From Demequina sp. NBRC 110056 (GTDB lineage: Bacteria > Actinomycetota > Actinomycetes > Actinomycetales > Demequinaceae), in assembly GCF_002090155.1 (NCBI RefSeq), contig NZ_BBRM01000005.1:1-64000 (forward strand): a stretch of 64,000 bases of DNA, written 5' to 3'. Shown one piece after another: positions 1-10,362 of the stretch. The translations under genes were made by a program, and so were the position numbers. The notes under the pieces were generated by a model. The model did no database searches. It was not told where the DNA came from and saw only the letters and a program-made list of their open reading frames with translations. Each line of letters opens with the position of its first letter. The first letter of the stretch is position 1.

Positions 1-22
1 GGGGAAGAACACTTAGCGCCCG

Positions 23-104
23 GATGGTGCGTGGCTGTCGACTTTCGGAGTGCGGCGTCTCACGATGGTGGTTCAGTGTCGCTAGGCGGCGGGACCGCTA
101 CGCG
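23..104 (+). repeat. Two tandem 41-bp repeat units (forward orientation)
   Basis: Two adjacent degenerate units occupy 23-63 and 64-104. Each begins with a GATGGTG-type head followed by a gtcg block. The second head closely matches the family core GATGGTGGCTCAGCGTCG seen at 21618. They face four units in the opposite orientation at 228-398. No protein-coding frame is convincing here. Confidence 0.6.
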
Positions 105-227
105 CAGCTGGGCCCGCCTCATCCGCGTACGGCGCCGCGTCGCAACGGGTCGAGGCGTGCCATCGCGACTCGACGGGGCTGATGACGGGCCATCGATCAA
201 GGAGCGGCGGTCGTAGGCGACCGGCGC

Positions 228-398
228 CGACGCGGCGTGCAGTGCGCCACGGACCCTCAGCCTCCATCACATGCCGGGCCGCTAGCGAAACCGACGACCA
301 GCCACCAACCCGCCGCTCGGATGCGCGACCGCCCTCTCTCGACGCTCAGCCACCATCAGGTGACGCGAGACGTCCAGAACCGTCAGCGACGCACCATC
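228..398 (-). repeat. Four 41-bp repeat units (reverse orientation)
   Basis: Units end in a CCACCATC-like tail at 268, 309, 357 and 398. The spacing is 41, 48 and 41 bp, so there are three unit boundaries with one 7-bp insertion (310-316). The units at 317-357 and 358-398 best match the reverse complement of the units at 21577-21658. They lie just beyond the 3' end of the sugar permease gene (stop at 469) and may be part of its transcript end. Confidence 0.65.
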
Positions 399-468
399 TG
401 AACGCTAAGGCGAGAGAAAGCGATCTGCGCGCGGGGACATCTGCGCGCGGGGTCATGTGCGCTGGGGA

Positions 469-1752
469 TCAGGCGTTCGTCGAGCCTCCGCTCCTTCGCC
501 GTGCGAGCGCGTCGACCGTCGCCGCGAGGATGAGCACGCCGCCCGACACCGCGAGCGTCGCTCCCGCCGAGAACCCCAGCAGGCCGAGGCCGTTCTCGAT
601 GGTCGCGATCACGAACGCACCGACCGCGGCATGCATGAGGCGCCCGCGGCCGCCGAAGAGGCTGACGCCACCCACGACTGCGGCGGCGACGCCCGACAGC
701 ACGATCTCGCGACCGGTCGACGCGTCCGCGGATCCGACGCGGGAGACGTAAAGCAGACCCGCGAGGACCGCGAGCGAGGAGCAGACCACGAACGCCGCCC
801 ACTTGACCGCTGTGACGTTGACGCCGGAGCGTCGTGCCGCCTCGCGGTTGCCGCCGATCGCGTAGATGTACCGACCGAACTTGGTCCGGTCGAGCACGAA
901 CGTCCCGATCAGACCGATGATGAGCACCACGGGGACCACGATCGGCACTCCCATGATCGCCTGCGCCGCGCGACCACGGTCGAGGCTCATGAACGCGACG
1001 AATCCCGCACCGAGGATCGCGATGGTGCCGAGCTTGAGGAGCATGATCGACACAGCAGGATTGGGCGCCCCGGAACGCGCGCGTCGCCAGCGGTCCCACA
1101 CGGCGACGAGGACGAGGAGTCCGACGAGGCCGGCGAGCATCGCCCAGCCCGCCCACACGGGCATGTTCGAGTTCTGGATCGCCTTGATCGGCTCCGGGAT
1201 GAGTCGGTACGTGCCGCCCGCACCGATGATGATGAGGATCACGCCCTGGAGGCCAAGGAACAGTCCTAGCGTGACCACGAACGATGGCACACCTATCTTG
1301 GCGACGAAGAAGCCGATGGTCGCACCCACCGCGAAGCCGATGCCCATCGCCAGCGCGAGGCCTACGGGCCACGACAGCCCGTCGGGTTGCGTGTACTTCA
1401 CGAACACCGCCATCGCGACGCCGAACGTGACGCCTGCGGACAGGTCGATTTCCCCGAGCAGCAGCACGAACACGAGCGCCATGCCCAGGACCACGAGCGG
1501 GGCTGCTTGGGTCAGCAGGTTCGCCATGTTGCGCGGCGTGAGGAACGCGCTGTGCGCCGCGCCGAAGATGATGAACAGGACGAGCAGACCGCCGATCGCC
1601 GGCAAGGCGCCCATCTCGCCGCCGCGCAGCCGGCGCAGGTACGAGCGGGCATGCTCGAACACGCCCTGTTCCACGCCGCTGCCCAGAAGGCTCTGCGCCT
1701 CGGGACTCGTGCCGGCGGGCTCGACCACGGAGCTCTGCGGGTTCGCGCTCAT
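469..1752 (-). CDS. Sugar ABC transporter permease (XylH/RbsC type)
   Basis: Integral membrane permease of a carbohydrate-uptake ABC importer (CUT2 class), 427 aa. The hydrophilic N-terminal tail of about 50 residues is followed by roughly ten hydrophobic segments. The stretch 'LLLGEIDLSAG' and the 'IYAIGGNREAARRSG' loop are typical of XylH/RbsC permeases. The ATG overlaps the stop of the upstream ATPase gene by 4 bp (ATGA), so the two are translationally coupled. It is the last gene of a binding protein-ATPase-permease operon. Xylose is the best guess from overall resemblance, but the substrate cannot be fixed from sequence, and no xylose isomerase or kinase gene is in the window. Confidence 0.9.
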   Translation of the reverse strand: MSANPQSSVVEPAGTSPEAQSLLGSGVEQGVFEHARSYLRRLRGGEMGALPAIGGLLVLFIIFGAAHSAFLTPRNMANLLTQAAPLVVLGMALVFVLLLGEIDLSAGVTFGVAMAVFVKYTQPDGLSWPVGLALAMGIGFAVGATIGFFVAKIGVPSFVVTLGLFLGLQGVILIIIGAGGTYRLIPEPIKAIQNSNMPVWAGWAMLAGLVGLLVLVAVWDRWRRARSGAPNPAVSIMLLKLGTIAILGAGFVAFMSLDRGRAAQAIMGVPIVVPVVLIIGLIGTFVLDRTKFGRYIYAIGGNREAARRSGVNVTAVKWAAFVVCSSLAVLAGLLYVSRVGSADASTGREIVLSGVAAAVVGGVSLFGGRGRLMHAAVGAFVIATIENGLGLLGFSAGATLAVSGGVLILAATVDALARRRSGGSTNA

Positions 1753-2498
1753 GCCGCCGCCCCCCTGGTCTTGGTGCCGGTGATGTAGCCGACGACCTCG
1801 TCCGGATCGGTCTCCGCCGCGCGCACCCGAGCCGTCATGGTGCCGAGGTACAGCACGGCGATGTCGTCCGCGACCTGGAAGACGTCCTGAAGGTTGTGGG
1901 AGATGATGATGACCGCCACACCCGAGTCGGCGAGGCGGCGCACGAGGCTCAGCACCTGTGCGGTCTGGGCGACGCCGAGAGCCGCGGTGGGCTCATCGAG
2001 GATGACCACCTTCGCCTGCTTGACCACCGACCTGGCGATCGCGACCGTCTGGCGTTGTCCTCCGGACAGCGAGGCGACCTTCTGGCGCAGCGACTTCACG
2101 GTCTTGACGGACAGCGACTGGAGCGCGGCTGCCGCCTCGACCTCCATCCGACCCTCGTCGAACGTGCCCTGCGCCATCTCCTCGCGCCCCAGGAACATGT
2201 TCTGAACGATGTCGAGGTTGTCGCACAGCGCGAGGTCCTGGTAGACGACCTCGATGCCGTACCGAGCGGCCTCGCGCGGGTGATGGAGGTGCACAGGCTC
2301 GCCGTCGAAGAGCACGACCCCGCCGTCGTACGGCTGCACGCCTGCGAGGCCCTTGATGAGCGTGGACTTGCCGGCGCCGTTGTCGCCGACCAGGGCCGTG
2401 ACGCGGCCCGCGTGGGCCTCGAAGTCGATGCCCTTGAGCACGTCCACGGGACCAAAGCTCTTGGTGACCTGCTTGAGTTCGATGATCGGCTGGTTCAC
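1749..2498 (-). CDS. Sugar ABC transporter ATP-binding protein (XylG type)
   Basis: ATPase of the sugar importer, 249 aa with a single nucleotide-binding domain. Many XylG/RbsA ATPases carry two fused domains, so this is the short actinobacterial form. Visible motifs: Walker A 'GDNGAGKST', signature 'LSGGQRQTVAIARSV', Walker B 'VVILDEPTAALG' and the switch His in 'IIISHN'. The GTG start at 2498 is chosen because the family's N-terminus begins here and an AAAGGAG ribosome site lies just upstream. The open frame extends 96 codons further, but that part is arginine/serine-rich and spans the intergenic hairpin, so it is not coding. Confidence 0.9.
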   Translation of the reverse strand: MNQPIIELKQVTKSFGPVDVLKGIDFEAHAGRVTALVGDNGAGKSTLIKGLAGVQPYDGGVVLFDGEPVHLHHPREAARYGIEVVYQDLALCDNLDIVQNMFLGREEMAQGTFDEGRMEVEAAAALQSLSVKTVKSLRQKVASLSGGQRQTVAIARSVVKQAKVVILDEPTAALGVAQTAQVLSLVRRLADSGVAVIIISHNLQDVFQVADDIAVLYLGTMTARVRAAETDPDEVVGYITGTKTRGAAA

Positions 2499-2542
2499 GC
2501 CGGGTGTCTCCTTTGACGCTCGGGGGGGATGAGGGACGCCGA

Positions 2543-2579
2543 GGAGGGTTCCGCGCCGAGGCTCGGCGCGGAACCCTCC
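2543..2579. terminator. 18-bp perfect hairpin between binding-protein and ATPase genes
   Basis: The perfect inverted repeat pairs 2543-2560 with 2562-2579. It lies between the stop of the binding-protein gene (2599) and the GTG of the ATPase gene (2498). No T-run follows on the minus strand. It is therefore more likely an mRNA-stabilising or partially terminating hairpin that raises binding-protein yield over the membrane components, as is common in ABC sugar operons, than a full terminator. Confidence 0.75.
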
Positions 2580-2598
2580 CCCTGATGGCGTGAGCGGG

Positions 2599-3660
2599 CT
2601 ACTCGCCCGCCGACAGACCGACCTCGTCGCAGGCTGCCGCGACGTCGCCGGAGCAGATCTCGTCGTACGACGCGTTGCCGTCGTCGATGACCTGCTGCAC
2701 CTCGCTCGGTCCGACCAGGATCGGGTCGACGGCGATGAACGGCGTGCCGTCGACCTCCATGCCGGGATCCTCAGGCGTCTCGCCATTCAGGAGCTGGATC
2801 GCCAGCTCCGACGCGGCCTCGGCCTCGACCTGGAAGGGCTTGTAGACCGTCGCGGTCTGCTTGCCGAGCAGCACGTTCTGCAGACCGGCCACCGAGGCGT
2901 CCTGTCCGGAGACCGGAACCGTGAGGCCGTTCTTGTCGAGGATGGTGATGACACCCGCGGCGTTCGTGTCGTTCGCGGCCCAGACCGCGTCGACCTCTCC
3001 GCCGAGGTCCGTCAGCGCCTGCTCGAAGACCGTCGCCGAGTGCTCGCCGTCCCACAGGCCCGGGGGCTCGGCGGCCGCGGTGATGCCCGCGCCCTCCATC
3101 ACCGAGGTGGCCCCCTCGTAGAACATCGCGGCGTTGCCGTCGGCGGGGTCGCCGCCGATGTACACGACCACAGCCTCGGCCGGGTCGACGCCGTTGGCCT
3201 CGAGCCCGTCCAGCACGGCCTGACCCTCGAGCTCGCCCACGCGGACGTTGTCGAAGGACACGTAGTAGTCCGCGCCAGCGATCGGCCGGTCGTAGGCGAT
3301 GACCGGGATGCCCTCGGCCTGGGCGTTCTCCATGACGGAGACCGCGGCGCCCTGCAGGTCGACCAGCAGCATCACGTCGCAACCCTGGGTGAGCTGCTGC
3401 TCCGCGATGGTCGCGTACTGGCCGGTGTCGCCCTCGGCGTTCTGGATGTCGACCTGGAAGCCGGCATCGGTGATCGCGGCCTCGAGGGCGGGTCGGTCAC
3501 CGTTCTCCCAGCGCGGCGAGGATGCCGCGTCCGGGAGGATCACGCAGGCGCGGGCGTCGCTGTCGCCGCCGCCACCGCCGCTGTCGCTCGAGCAGCCCGC
3601 GATCGCCACCGCCGCGAGCCCGGTCGTCGCGACCAGTGCTGTCAATGAGTTCTTCCTCAC
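2599..3660 (-). CDS. Sugar ABC transporter substrate-binding lipoprotein (XylF type)
   Basis: Extracellular sugar-binding lipoprotein, 353 aa, first gene of the importer operon. It has a basic N-terminus, a hydrophobic stretch and a lipobox 'AIAGC' near residue 23, followed by a flexible Ser/Gly linker. It then has a periplasmic-binding-protein type 1 fold with 'IPVIAYDRPI' and 'AVWAANDTNAAGVI', as in xylose/ribose binding proteins. The GTG at 3660 is supported by a GAGAGG site upstream. A putative promoter and two operator-like palindromes lie 100-170 bp upstream. Confidence 0.9.
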   Translation of the reverse strand: MRKNSLTALVATTGLAAVAIAGCSSDSGGGGGDSDARACVILPDAASSPRWENGDRPALEAAITDAGFQVDIQNAEGDTGQYATIAEQQLTQGCDVMLLVDLQGAAVSVMENAQAEGIPVIAYDRPIAGADYYVSFDNVRVGELEGQAVLDGLEANGVDPAEAVVVYIGGDPADGNAAMFYEGATSVMEGAGITAAAEPPGLWDGEHSATVFEQALTDLGGEVDAVWAANDTNAAGVITILDKNGLTVPVSGQDASVAGLQNVLLGKQTATVYKPFQVEAEAASELAIQLLNGETPEDPGMEVDGTPFIAVDPILVGPSEVQQVIDDGNASYDEICSGDVAAACDEVGLSAGE

Positions 3661-3763
3661 ATCACACCTCTCTGTGTCATGGAGGACCTCCCCCGGCCAC
3701 TCGTCATTGAGTGACGTCTGTCACAGTAGCGATGTCGACCGCCCTCGCCTAGGGGCAGGCGCG

Positions 3764-3826
3764 CCGAATCGCATACGATTCGGTCACAATTTGATCAAGG
3801 CGTGAACAATTGAATCGCAACGATTC
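3764..3826. promoter_or_regulatory. Pair of operator-like palindromes
   Basis: CCGAATCG-N4-CGATTCGG is a perfect inverted repeat at 3764-3783. A second, similar site GAATCG-N3-CGATTC lies at 3812-3826, with centres about 45 bp apart. The shared half-site (CGAATCG) and the position over the likely promoter suggest a dimeric sugar-responsive repressor (ROK or LacI type). No regulator gene adjoins it in the window. Confidence 0.55.
3770..3798 (-). promoter_or_regulatory. Putative promoter of the sugar transporter operon
   Basis: Read on the minus strand, TTGATC (3793-3798) is separated by 17 bp from TATGCG (3770-3775). The -10 lies within the perfect palindrome at 3764-3783, so a protein bound there would block RNA polymerase. 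The 5' leader would be about 100 nt. This is assigned by eye only. Confidence 0.4.
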
Positions 3827-3856
3827 GCGCGAGATGGGACGTTCGCGACGTCCGAC

Positions 3857-4972
3857 CTACATCACCACGAGGTCGTCGATGTGGATGAGCTCGCGGGCGA
3901 AGGCCTCGCCCAGGGACTCCCCCAGCACCTCGGTGCTGAGCCCCTGCATCTGGCGCGCCTCGTCGGCGGAGAAGCCGGCGAACCCGCGCGCGACGAGCGC
4001 GCCGTCCGGGCCGAGCAGGTCGACGGGCTCACCCGACTCGAACGACCCGCGAACCTCCGTCACGCCGGCCGCGAGCAGCGACGCGCGTCGACCGCGCAGC
4101 GCACGCGCCGCGCCCTCGTCGACCACGATCGCGCCGCGCGTGCGCGCGGCGTGCGCGAGCCACTGCAGGCGCGTGGTGTCGCGCTTGCCCGTCGGGTGGA
4201 ACAGCGTTCCCACGGAGTCGCCCGCGACGGCGGAGGCCGCGTCCGCGCTCGACGCGAGCACCACCGGGATGCCCGAGGTCGTCGCGATCGACGCCGCCTC
4301 CAGCTTCGTGATCATCCCGCCGGTGCCGAGGTGGCTGCCGCGCCGGGAAACGTCGACGCCCACGAGGTCCTCGGGGCCGTGCACCTCGACGATGCGCGCG
4401 GCGCTGGGCGTGCCCGGCGCCGCCGTGTAGAGGCCGTCGACGTCCGTGAGCAGGACGAGCGCATCGGCGTGCGCGACGGTCGCGACGAGAGCCGCGAGGC
4501 GGTCGTTGTCCCCGAAGCGGATCTCGTCGGTGGCGACGGCATCGTTCTCGTTGACGATGGGCAGCACGCCGAGGTCGAGCAGCCGGTTGAACGCGCGCTG
4601 CGCGTTGCCGTAGTGGGACCGACGCACCATGTCGTCAGCCGTCAGCAGCACCTGGCCGACGGCGATCTCGTGGCGGGCGAACGCCCCGGAGTACGCCGCG
4701 ACGAGCGCTCCCTGGCCGACCGACGCCGCCGCCTGGGCGGTGGCCAGGTCCTTCGGCCGGGTCGGCAGGCCCATGGGGCCGATGCCGGCGGCGATGGCTC
4801 CCGACGTCACGAGGATCACCTGACGACCACCGGCACGCAGCCCCGCGAGCACGTCCACGAGGCGCTCCACGGCGGCGAGGCTCAGGTGGCCGGCGCCGTC
4901 GGTGAGCGAGGACGAGCCCACCTTCACCACGACGCGACGCGCGGACGCGATCGCCTCCCTCGTGCCGGTCAC
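3857..4972 (-). CDS. proB: Glutamate 5-kinase
   Basis: First enzyme of proline synthesis: it phosphorylates glutamate to gamma-glutamyl phosphate. 371 aa, the usual length for the form with a C-terminal PUA domain. The amino-acid kinase fold starts with 'VVKVGSSSLT', followed by 'LVTSGAIAAG', 'FGDNDRLAALVA' and 'GTGGMITKLEAA'. The PUA domain covers about residues 275-360. The start is GTG at 4972. It is last in the rplU-rpmA-obg-proB run, 54 bp after obg. proA is not in the window. Confidence 0.95.
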   Translation of the reverse strand: MTGTREAIASARRVVVKVGSSSLTDGAGHLSLAAVERLVDVLAGLRAGGRQVILVTSGAIAAGIGPMGLPTRPKDLATAQAAASVGQGALVAAYSGAFARHEIAVGQVLLTADDMVRRSHYGNAQRAFNRLLDLGVLPIVNENDAVATDEIRFGDNDRLAALVATVAHADALVLLTDVDGLYTAAPGTPSAARIVEVHGPEDLVGVDVSRRGSHLGTGGMITKLEAASIATTSGIPVVLASSADAASAVAGDSVGTLFHPTGKRDTTRLQWLAHAARTRGAIVVDEGAARALRGRRASLLAAGVTEVRGSFESGEPVDLLGPDGALVARGFAGFSADEARQMQGLSTEVLGESLGEAFARELIHIDDLVVM

Positions 4973-5026
4973 AGAGCCTCCCGCTCGGTCGTGGTGTGCA
5001 TCATGCCAGTGCGCGCGAGGCGCGGG

Positions 5027-6550
5027 TCACTCGTCGGCGTTCGGGTCCGTCCAGTGGCCGGCGTTGCGCTCGGTCCACAGCTCCTCGCGGGCCGCGGCCT
5101 TGGCGTCCATGCGCTCCTTGTGATCCGCGCGCTTCTCGGCGCGGGTCGCGCGCCCGGACCGCTCGTGCTCCTCGATGCGCAGGTCGGAGCCGCGCGAACC
5201 GAGCAGCTCGGCGCCGGTCGCCATGGTGGGCTCCCAGTCGAAGATGACGCCGCCCTCGCGGGGACCGATCACCACCTCGGAGCCCGGCACCGCGCCCGCG
5301 CGGAACAGCTGGTCCTCGACGCCGGCCTTGGCCAGGCGGTCGGCGAGGAAGCCGACGGCCTCGTCGTTGGCGAAGTTCGTCTGGCGCACCCAGCGCTCGA
5401 CCTTGACGCCGCGCACCTGGTAGTAGTCCTCGGCGCCGTCGCGCACGTGGGTCACCGTGAAGCCGGAGTCGTCGACCGCCTTGGGGCGGATGATGATGGG
5501 CGCCTTCTCGAGCTCGGGCTCGGCGGCGCGGTGCTCGGCGACCATCGACGCGAGCGCGAACGACAGCTCGCGCAGCCCCTCGTGGCTGACGGCGCTGACC
5601 TCGAAGATCGGCATGCCCGTGGCCGCGAGCTCCTCGCGCACCATCTCCGCGAGCTCGCGGCCGTCCGGCACGTCGACCTTGTTGAGGACGATGATCTGCG
5701 GGCGCTCGGCGAGCGGAACGCCGCTGATGGCCTCGTCGCCGGTGTAGGCGCGCAGCTCGCCAGCGATGACCTCGAGGTCGCGGATCGGGTCGCGGTCCGA
5801 CTCGAGGGTCGCCGTGTCGAGAACGTGCGCGATCACGGAGCAGCGCTCGATGTGGCGCAGGAAGTCGTGGCCGAGGCCCTTGCCCTCGGAGGCGCCCGCG
5901 ATGAGGCCGGGCACGTCCGCCATCGTGAAGCGCGACCCGCCCGCCTCGACCACTCCGAGGTTGGGCACGAGCGTCGTGAAGGGGTAGTCGGCGATCTTGG
6001 GCCGCACCTTGCTCATCGCGGCGATGAGCGACGACTTGCCGGCGCTGGGGTAGCCCACGAGCGCGACGTCGGCGATCGACTTGAGCTCGAGGACGACCGT
6101 CGCCTCCTCGCCGGGCTCACCAAGCAGCGCGAAGCCCGGCGCCTTGCGCTTGGTGGTCGCGAGCGCCGCGTTGCCCAGGCCGCCGCGGCCGCCGGCAGCG
6201 GCGACGAACTCCGCGCCGTCGCCCACGAGGTCAGCGAGGACCTCGCCGTCCTTCGACTTGACGATGGTGCCGCTCGGGACGCCGAGGCGCAGATCGGCAG
6301 CGTTCGCGCCGTGGCGGTGGTCGCCGGCGCCCTGCGATCCGTTGGGGGCGTTGCGGTGGGGGCTGTGGTGGTAGTCCAGGAGCGTCGTGACCTGCGGGTC
6401 GACGACGAGCACCACGGATCCACCGCGGCCGCCGTTGCCGCCGTCAGGCCCGCCGAGGGGCTTGAACTTCTCGCGGTGGACGGAGGCCACGCCGTGGCCG
6501 CCGTTGCCGCCGGTCACGTGCAGCGTGACGCGGTCGACGAACGTCGCCAT
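5027..6550 (-). CDS. obg: GTPase Obg/CgtA
   Basis: Essential ribosome-assembly and stress GTPase, 507 aa. The glycine-rich Obg fold covers about residues 1-158 ('[14 protein letters not shown]'). The G domain has P-loop 'GYPSAGKSS', switch 'DVPGLI' and 'LNKVD'. An OCT domain follows ('[23 protein letters not shown]'). The tail of about 70 residues is charged and Arg/Lys/Glu-rich, as in other actinobacterial Obg proteins. The gene follows rplU and rpmA, the classic order. Confidence 0.96.
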   Translation of the reverse strand: MATFVDRVTLHVTGGNGGHGVASVHREKFKPLGGPDGGNGGRGGSVVLVVDPQVTTLLDYHHSPHRNAPNGSQGAGDHRHGANAADLRLGVPSGTIVKSKDGEVLADLVGDGAEFVAAAGGRGGLGNAALATTKRKAPGFALLGEPGEEATVVLELKSIADVALVGYPSAGKSSLIAAMSKVRPKIADYPFTTLVPNLGVVEAGGSRFTMADVPGLIAGASEGKGLGHDFLRHIERCSVIAHVLDTATLESDRDPIRDLEVIAGELRAYTGDEAISGVPLAERPQIIVLNKVDVPDGRELAEMVREELAATGMPIFEVSAVSHEGLRELSFALASMVAEHRAAEPELEKAPIIIRPKAVDDSGFTVTHVRDGAEDYYQVRGVKVERWVRQTNFANDEAVGFLADRLAKAGVEDQLFRAGAVPGSEVVIGPREGGVIFDWEPTMATGAELLGSRGSDLRIEEHERSGRATRAEKRADHKERMDAKAAAREELWTERNAGHWTDPNADE

Positions 6551-6584
6551 GATGCCTCCTCGAAGGGACCTTGCCCAGGATAGA

Positions 6585-6621
6585 CGTCAGGGGCGCCACC
6601 GCATCGGCGACGCCCCTGACG
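6585..6621. terminator. Hairpin between rpmA and obg
   Basis: An 11-bp perfect stem pairs 6585-6595 with 6611-6621 around a 15-nt loop, and is followed on the minus strand by a short pyrimidine-rich stretch. It lies in the spacer between rpmA (stop 6644) and obg (start 6550). It probably attenuates transcription from the ribosomal-protein genes into obg-proB. Confidence 0.6.
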
Positions 6622-6643
6622 AGAAAGACTGTGTGTGCGGCTC

Positions 6644-6898
6644 TTAGCCCGCTGCCACCACGTCGACGACGTTGCGGCCACGACGGCGACCGAACTGCAC
6701 GGTGCCCGCCTCGAGGGCGAACAGGGTGTCGTCCTTGCCGCGGCCGACGTTCTGGCCGGGGTGGTGGTGGGTGCCGCGCTGGCGGACGATGATCTCGCCG
6801 GCCGACACGACCTCGCCACCGAAGCGCTTCACGCCCAGGTACTGGGGGTTCGAGTCACGACCGTTGCGCGAGGAGCTCGCGCCCTTCTTGTGTGCCAT
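6644..6898 (-). CDS. rpmA: 50S ribosomal protein L27
   Basis: Ribosomal protein near the peptidyl-transferase centre, 84 aa, normal length. It begins '[16 protein letters not shown]' and contains '[20 protein letters not shown]', both diagnostic. There is no cleavable N-terminal extension of the Firmicutes type. It is 14 bp downstream of rplU and so co-transcribed. Confidence 0.98.
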   Translation of the reverse strand: MAHKKGASSSRNGRDSNPQYLGVKRFGGEVVSAGEIIVRQRGTHHHPGQNVGRGKDDTLFALEAGTVQFGRRRGRNVVDVVAAG

Positions 6899-6912
6899 GA
6901 GTGTGTCCTCGC

Positions 6913-7221
6913 TTACTTGATGCCCGTGACCTTCAGGCGCGTGAGCTCCTGACGGTGGCCGATGCGCTTGCGGTAGCCGGTCTTGTTCTTGTACTTCAGG
7001 ATGTCGATCTTGGGGCCGCGCTCGTCGCGAACGACCTCCGCGGTCACCTTGACCTTCGACAGCGCCTTGGCGTCCGACGTGACCTTCTCGCCGTCGACCA
7101 GGAGCACGGGGGTCAGCTCGACGGAGTCACCCGCCGCTGCCTTGAGACGGTCGACGACGATGACATCGCCCTCGGAGACCTTCTCCTGGCGGCCACCGGC
7201 CTTCACAATCGCGTACACCAT
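6913..7221 (-). CDS. rplU: 50S ribosomal protein L21
   Basis: Ribosomal protein that binds 23S rRNA, 102 aa. The ATG at 7221 opens '[19 protein letters not shown]', the family N-terminus, with a GAGGA site upstream. The open frame continues 39 codons upstream into the leader and promoter, which are not coding. The C-terminus '[18 protein letters not shown]' is conserved. First gene of rplU-rpmA-obg-proB. Confidence 0.97.
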   Translation of the reverse strand: MVYAIVKAGGRQEKVSEGDVIVVDRLKAAAGDSVELTPVLLVDGEKVTSDAKALSKVKVTAEVVRDERGPKIDILKYKNKTGYRKRIGHRQELTRLKVTGIK

Positions 7222-7308
7222 GAATCTGAATCCTCTACGTCTGGATGGTTTCCTGCCGCTGCCGCATGGGGCGCAGGCAGGACCGTGGCGCTCGCGCGCC
7301 GACGTACA

Positions 7309-7338
7309 AATGTACCTGCTCGCCCCCGTCCCGGTCAA
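7309..7338 (-). promoter_or_regulatory. Promoter of rplU-rpmA-obg-proB
   Basis: On the minus strand, TTGACC (7333-7338) lies 18 bp from TACATT (7309-7314). This is the best consensus promoter in this part of the window. The start site would be near 7302, giving a leader of about 80 nt before the rplU ATG. It sits just after the rne stop codon (7360). Confidence 0.65.
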
Positions 7339-7359
7339 ACCGGGCGCGCGGGTCGCGGA

Positions 7360-9942
<2,583 letters not shown>

Positions 9943-10362
9943 CGCGGGTACCTCGGGACGACGCGGCCCACACACCGCATCGACGCTCTCTCGTCGTTCG
10001 TGATCAGCGATCTGCTGCCACGGAAGTCTTCAGGTCGCGGCGGACAGCGGCGCCTGCTCTGGAGCGCCTATCCCCGATGTCTCCGCCTGCCGGCTGTAGC
10101 CCGGCGGGACCAGGACGGGACTGGCTGCTACGCAGTCGCTGCGTCTGTCGCGCGGTTGGCACCCGGTGTGGCTGGGTGCGACCTGCCCACCATTGTGACA
10201 CACGGCGCGCGCGACGCCGTGGAGCTGGCCCGTCCGGCGATTCGGAACGCCTGGAAGAACGCCCCTCCTGGGACCAAGGTCCCGATGCGCGACCCCCGGC
10301 TCACCAGGTAGGTTGACCCCAAGAAGAATGTCCCGCTTCTGCACTTGGGAGAGAGTCCTCAG
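9943..10362. other. Divergent intergenic region rne / cydA
   Basis: About 420 bp with no gene. On the plus strand TAGGTT at 10309-10314 could be the -10 of cydABDC (start near 10321), but no good -35 is visible. On the minus strand CACAAT (reverse complement of 10192-10197) may be an rne -10, again with a poor -35. If so, rne would have a structured leader of about 240 nt, in keeping with the autoregulatory leaders known for RNase E genes. A short inverted repeat gcaccc/gggtgc lies at 10159-10179. Confidence 0.45.

Larger units (their letters stand above)
1..468. other. Gene-free region carrying the repeat array
   Basis: I see no credible gene here. The short open frames lack ribosome sites and recognisable motifs. 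Besides the repeat units, 420-468 contains a short duplicated string (gcgcgcggg at about 428 and 444). Whatever gene lies to the left begins or ends outside the window. Confidence 0.6.

Noticed and set aside
23..398. CRISPR array
   Set aside because: Units are contiguous 41-bp degenerate repeats in both orientations with no unique spacers, and there are no cas genes.
3881..6583. 900-codon plus-strand open frame opposite proB and obg
   Set aside because: Mirror frame of two clear genes; composition is Arg/Gly/His-rich with no family motif. Such long antisense frames are expected at this GC content.
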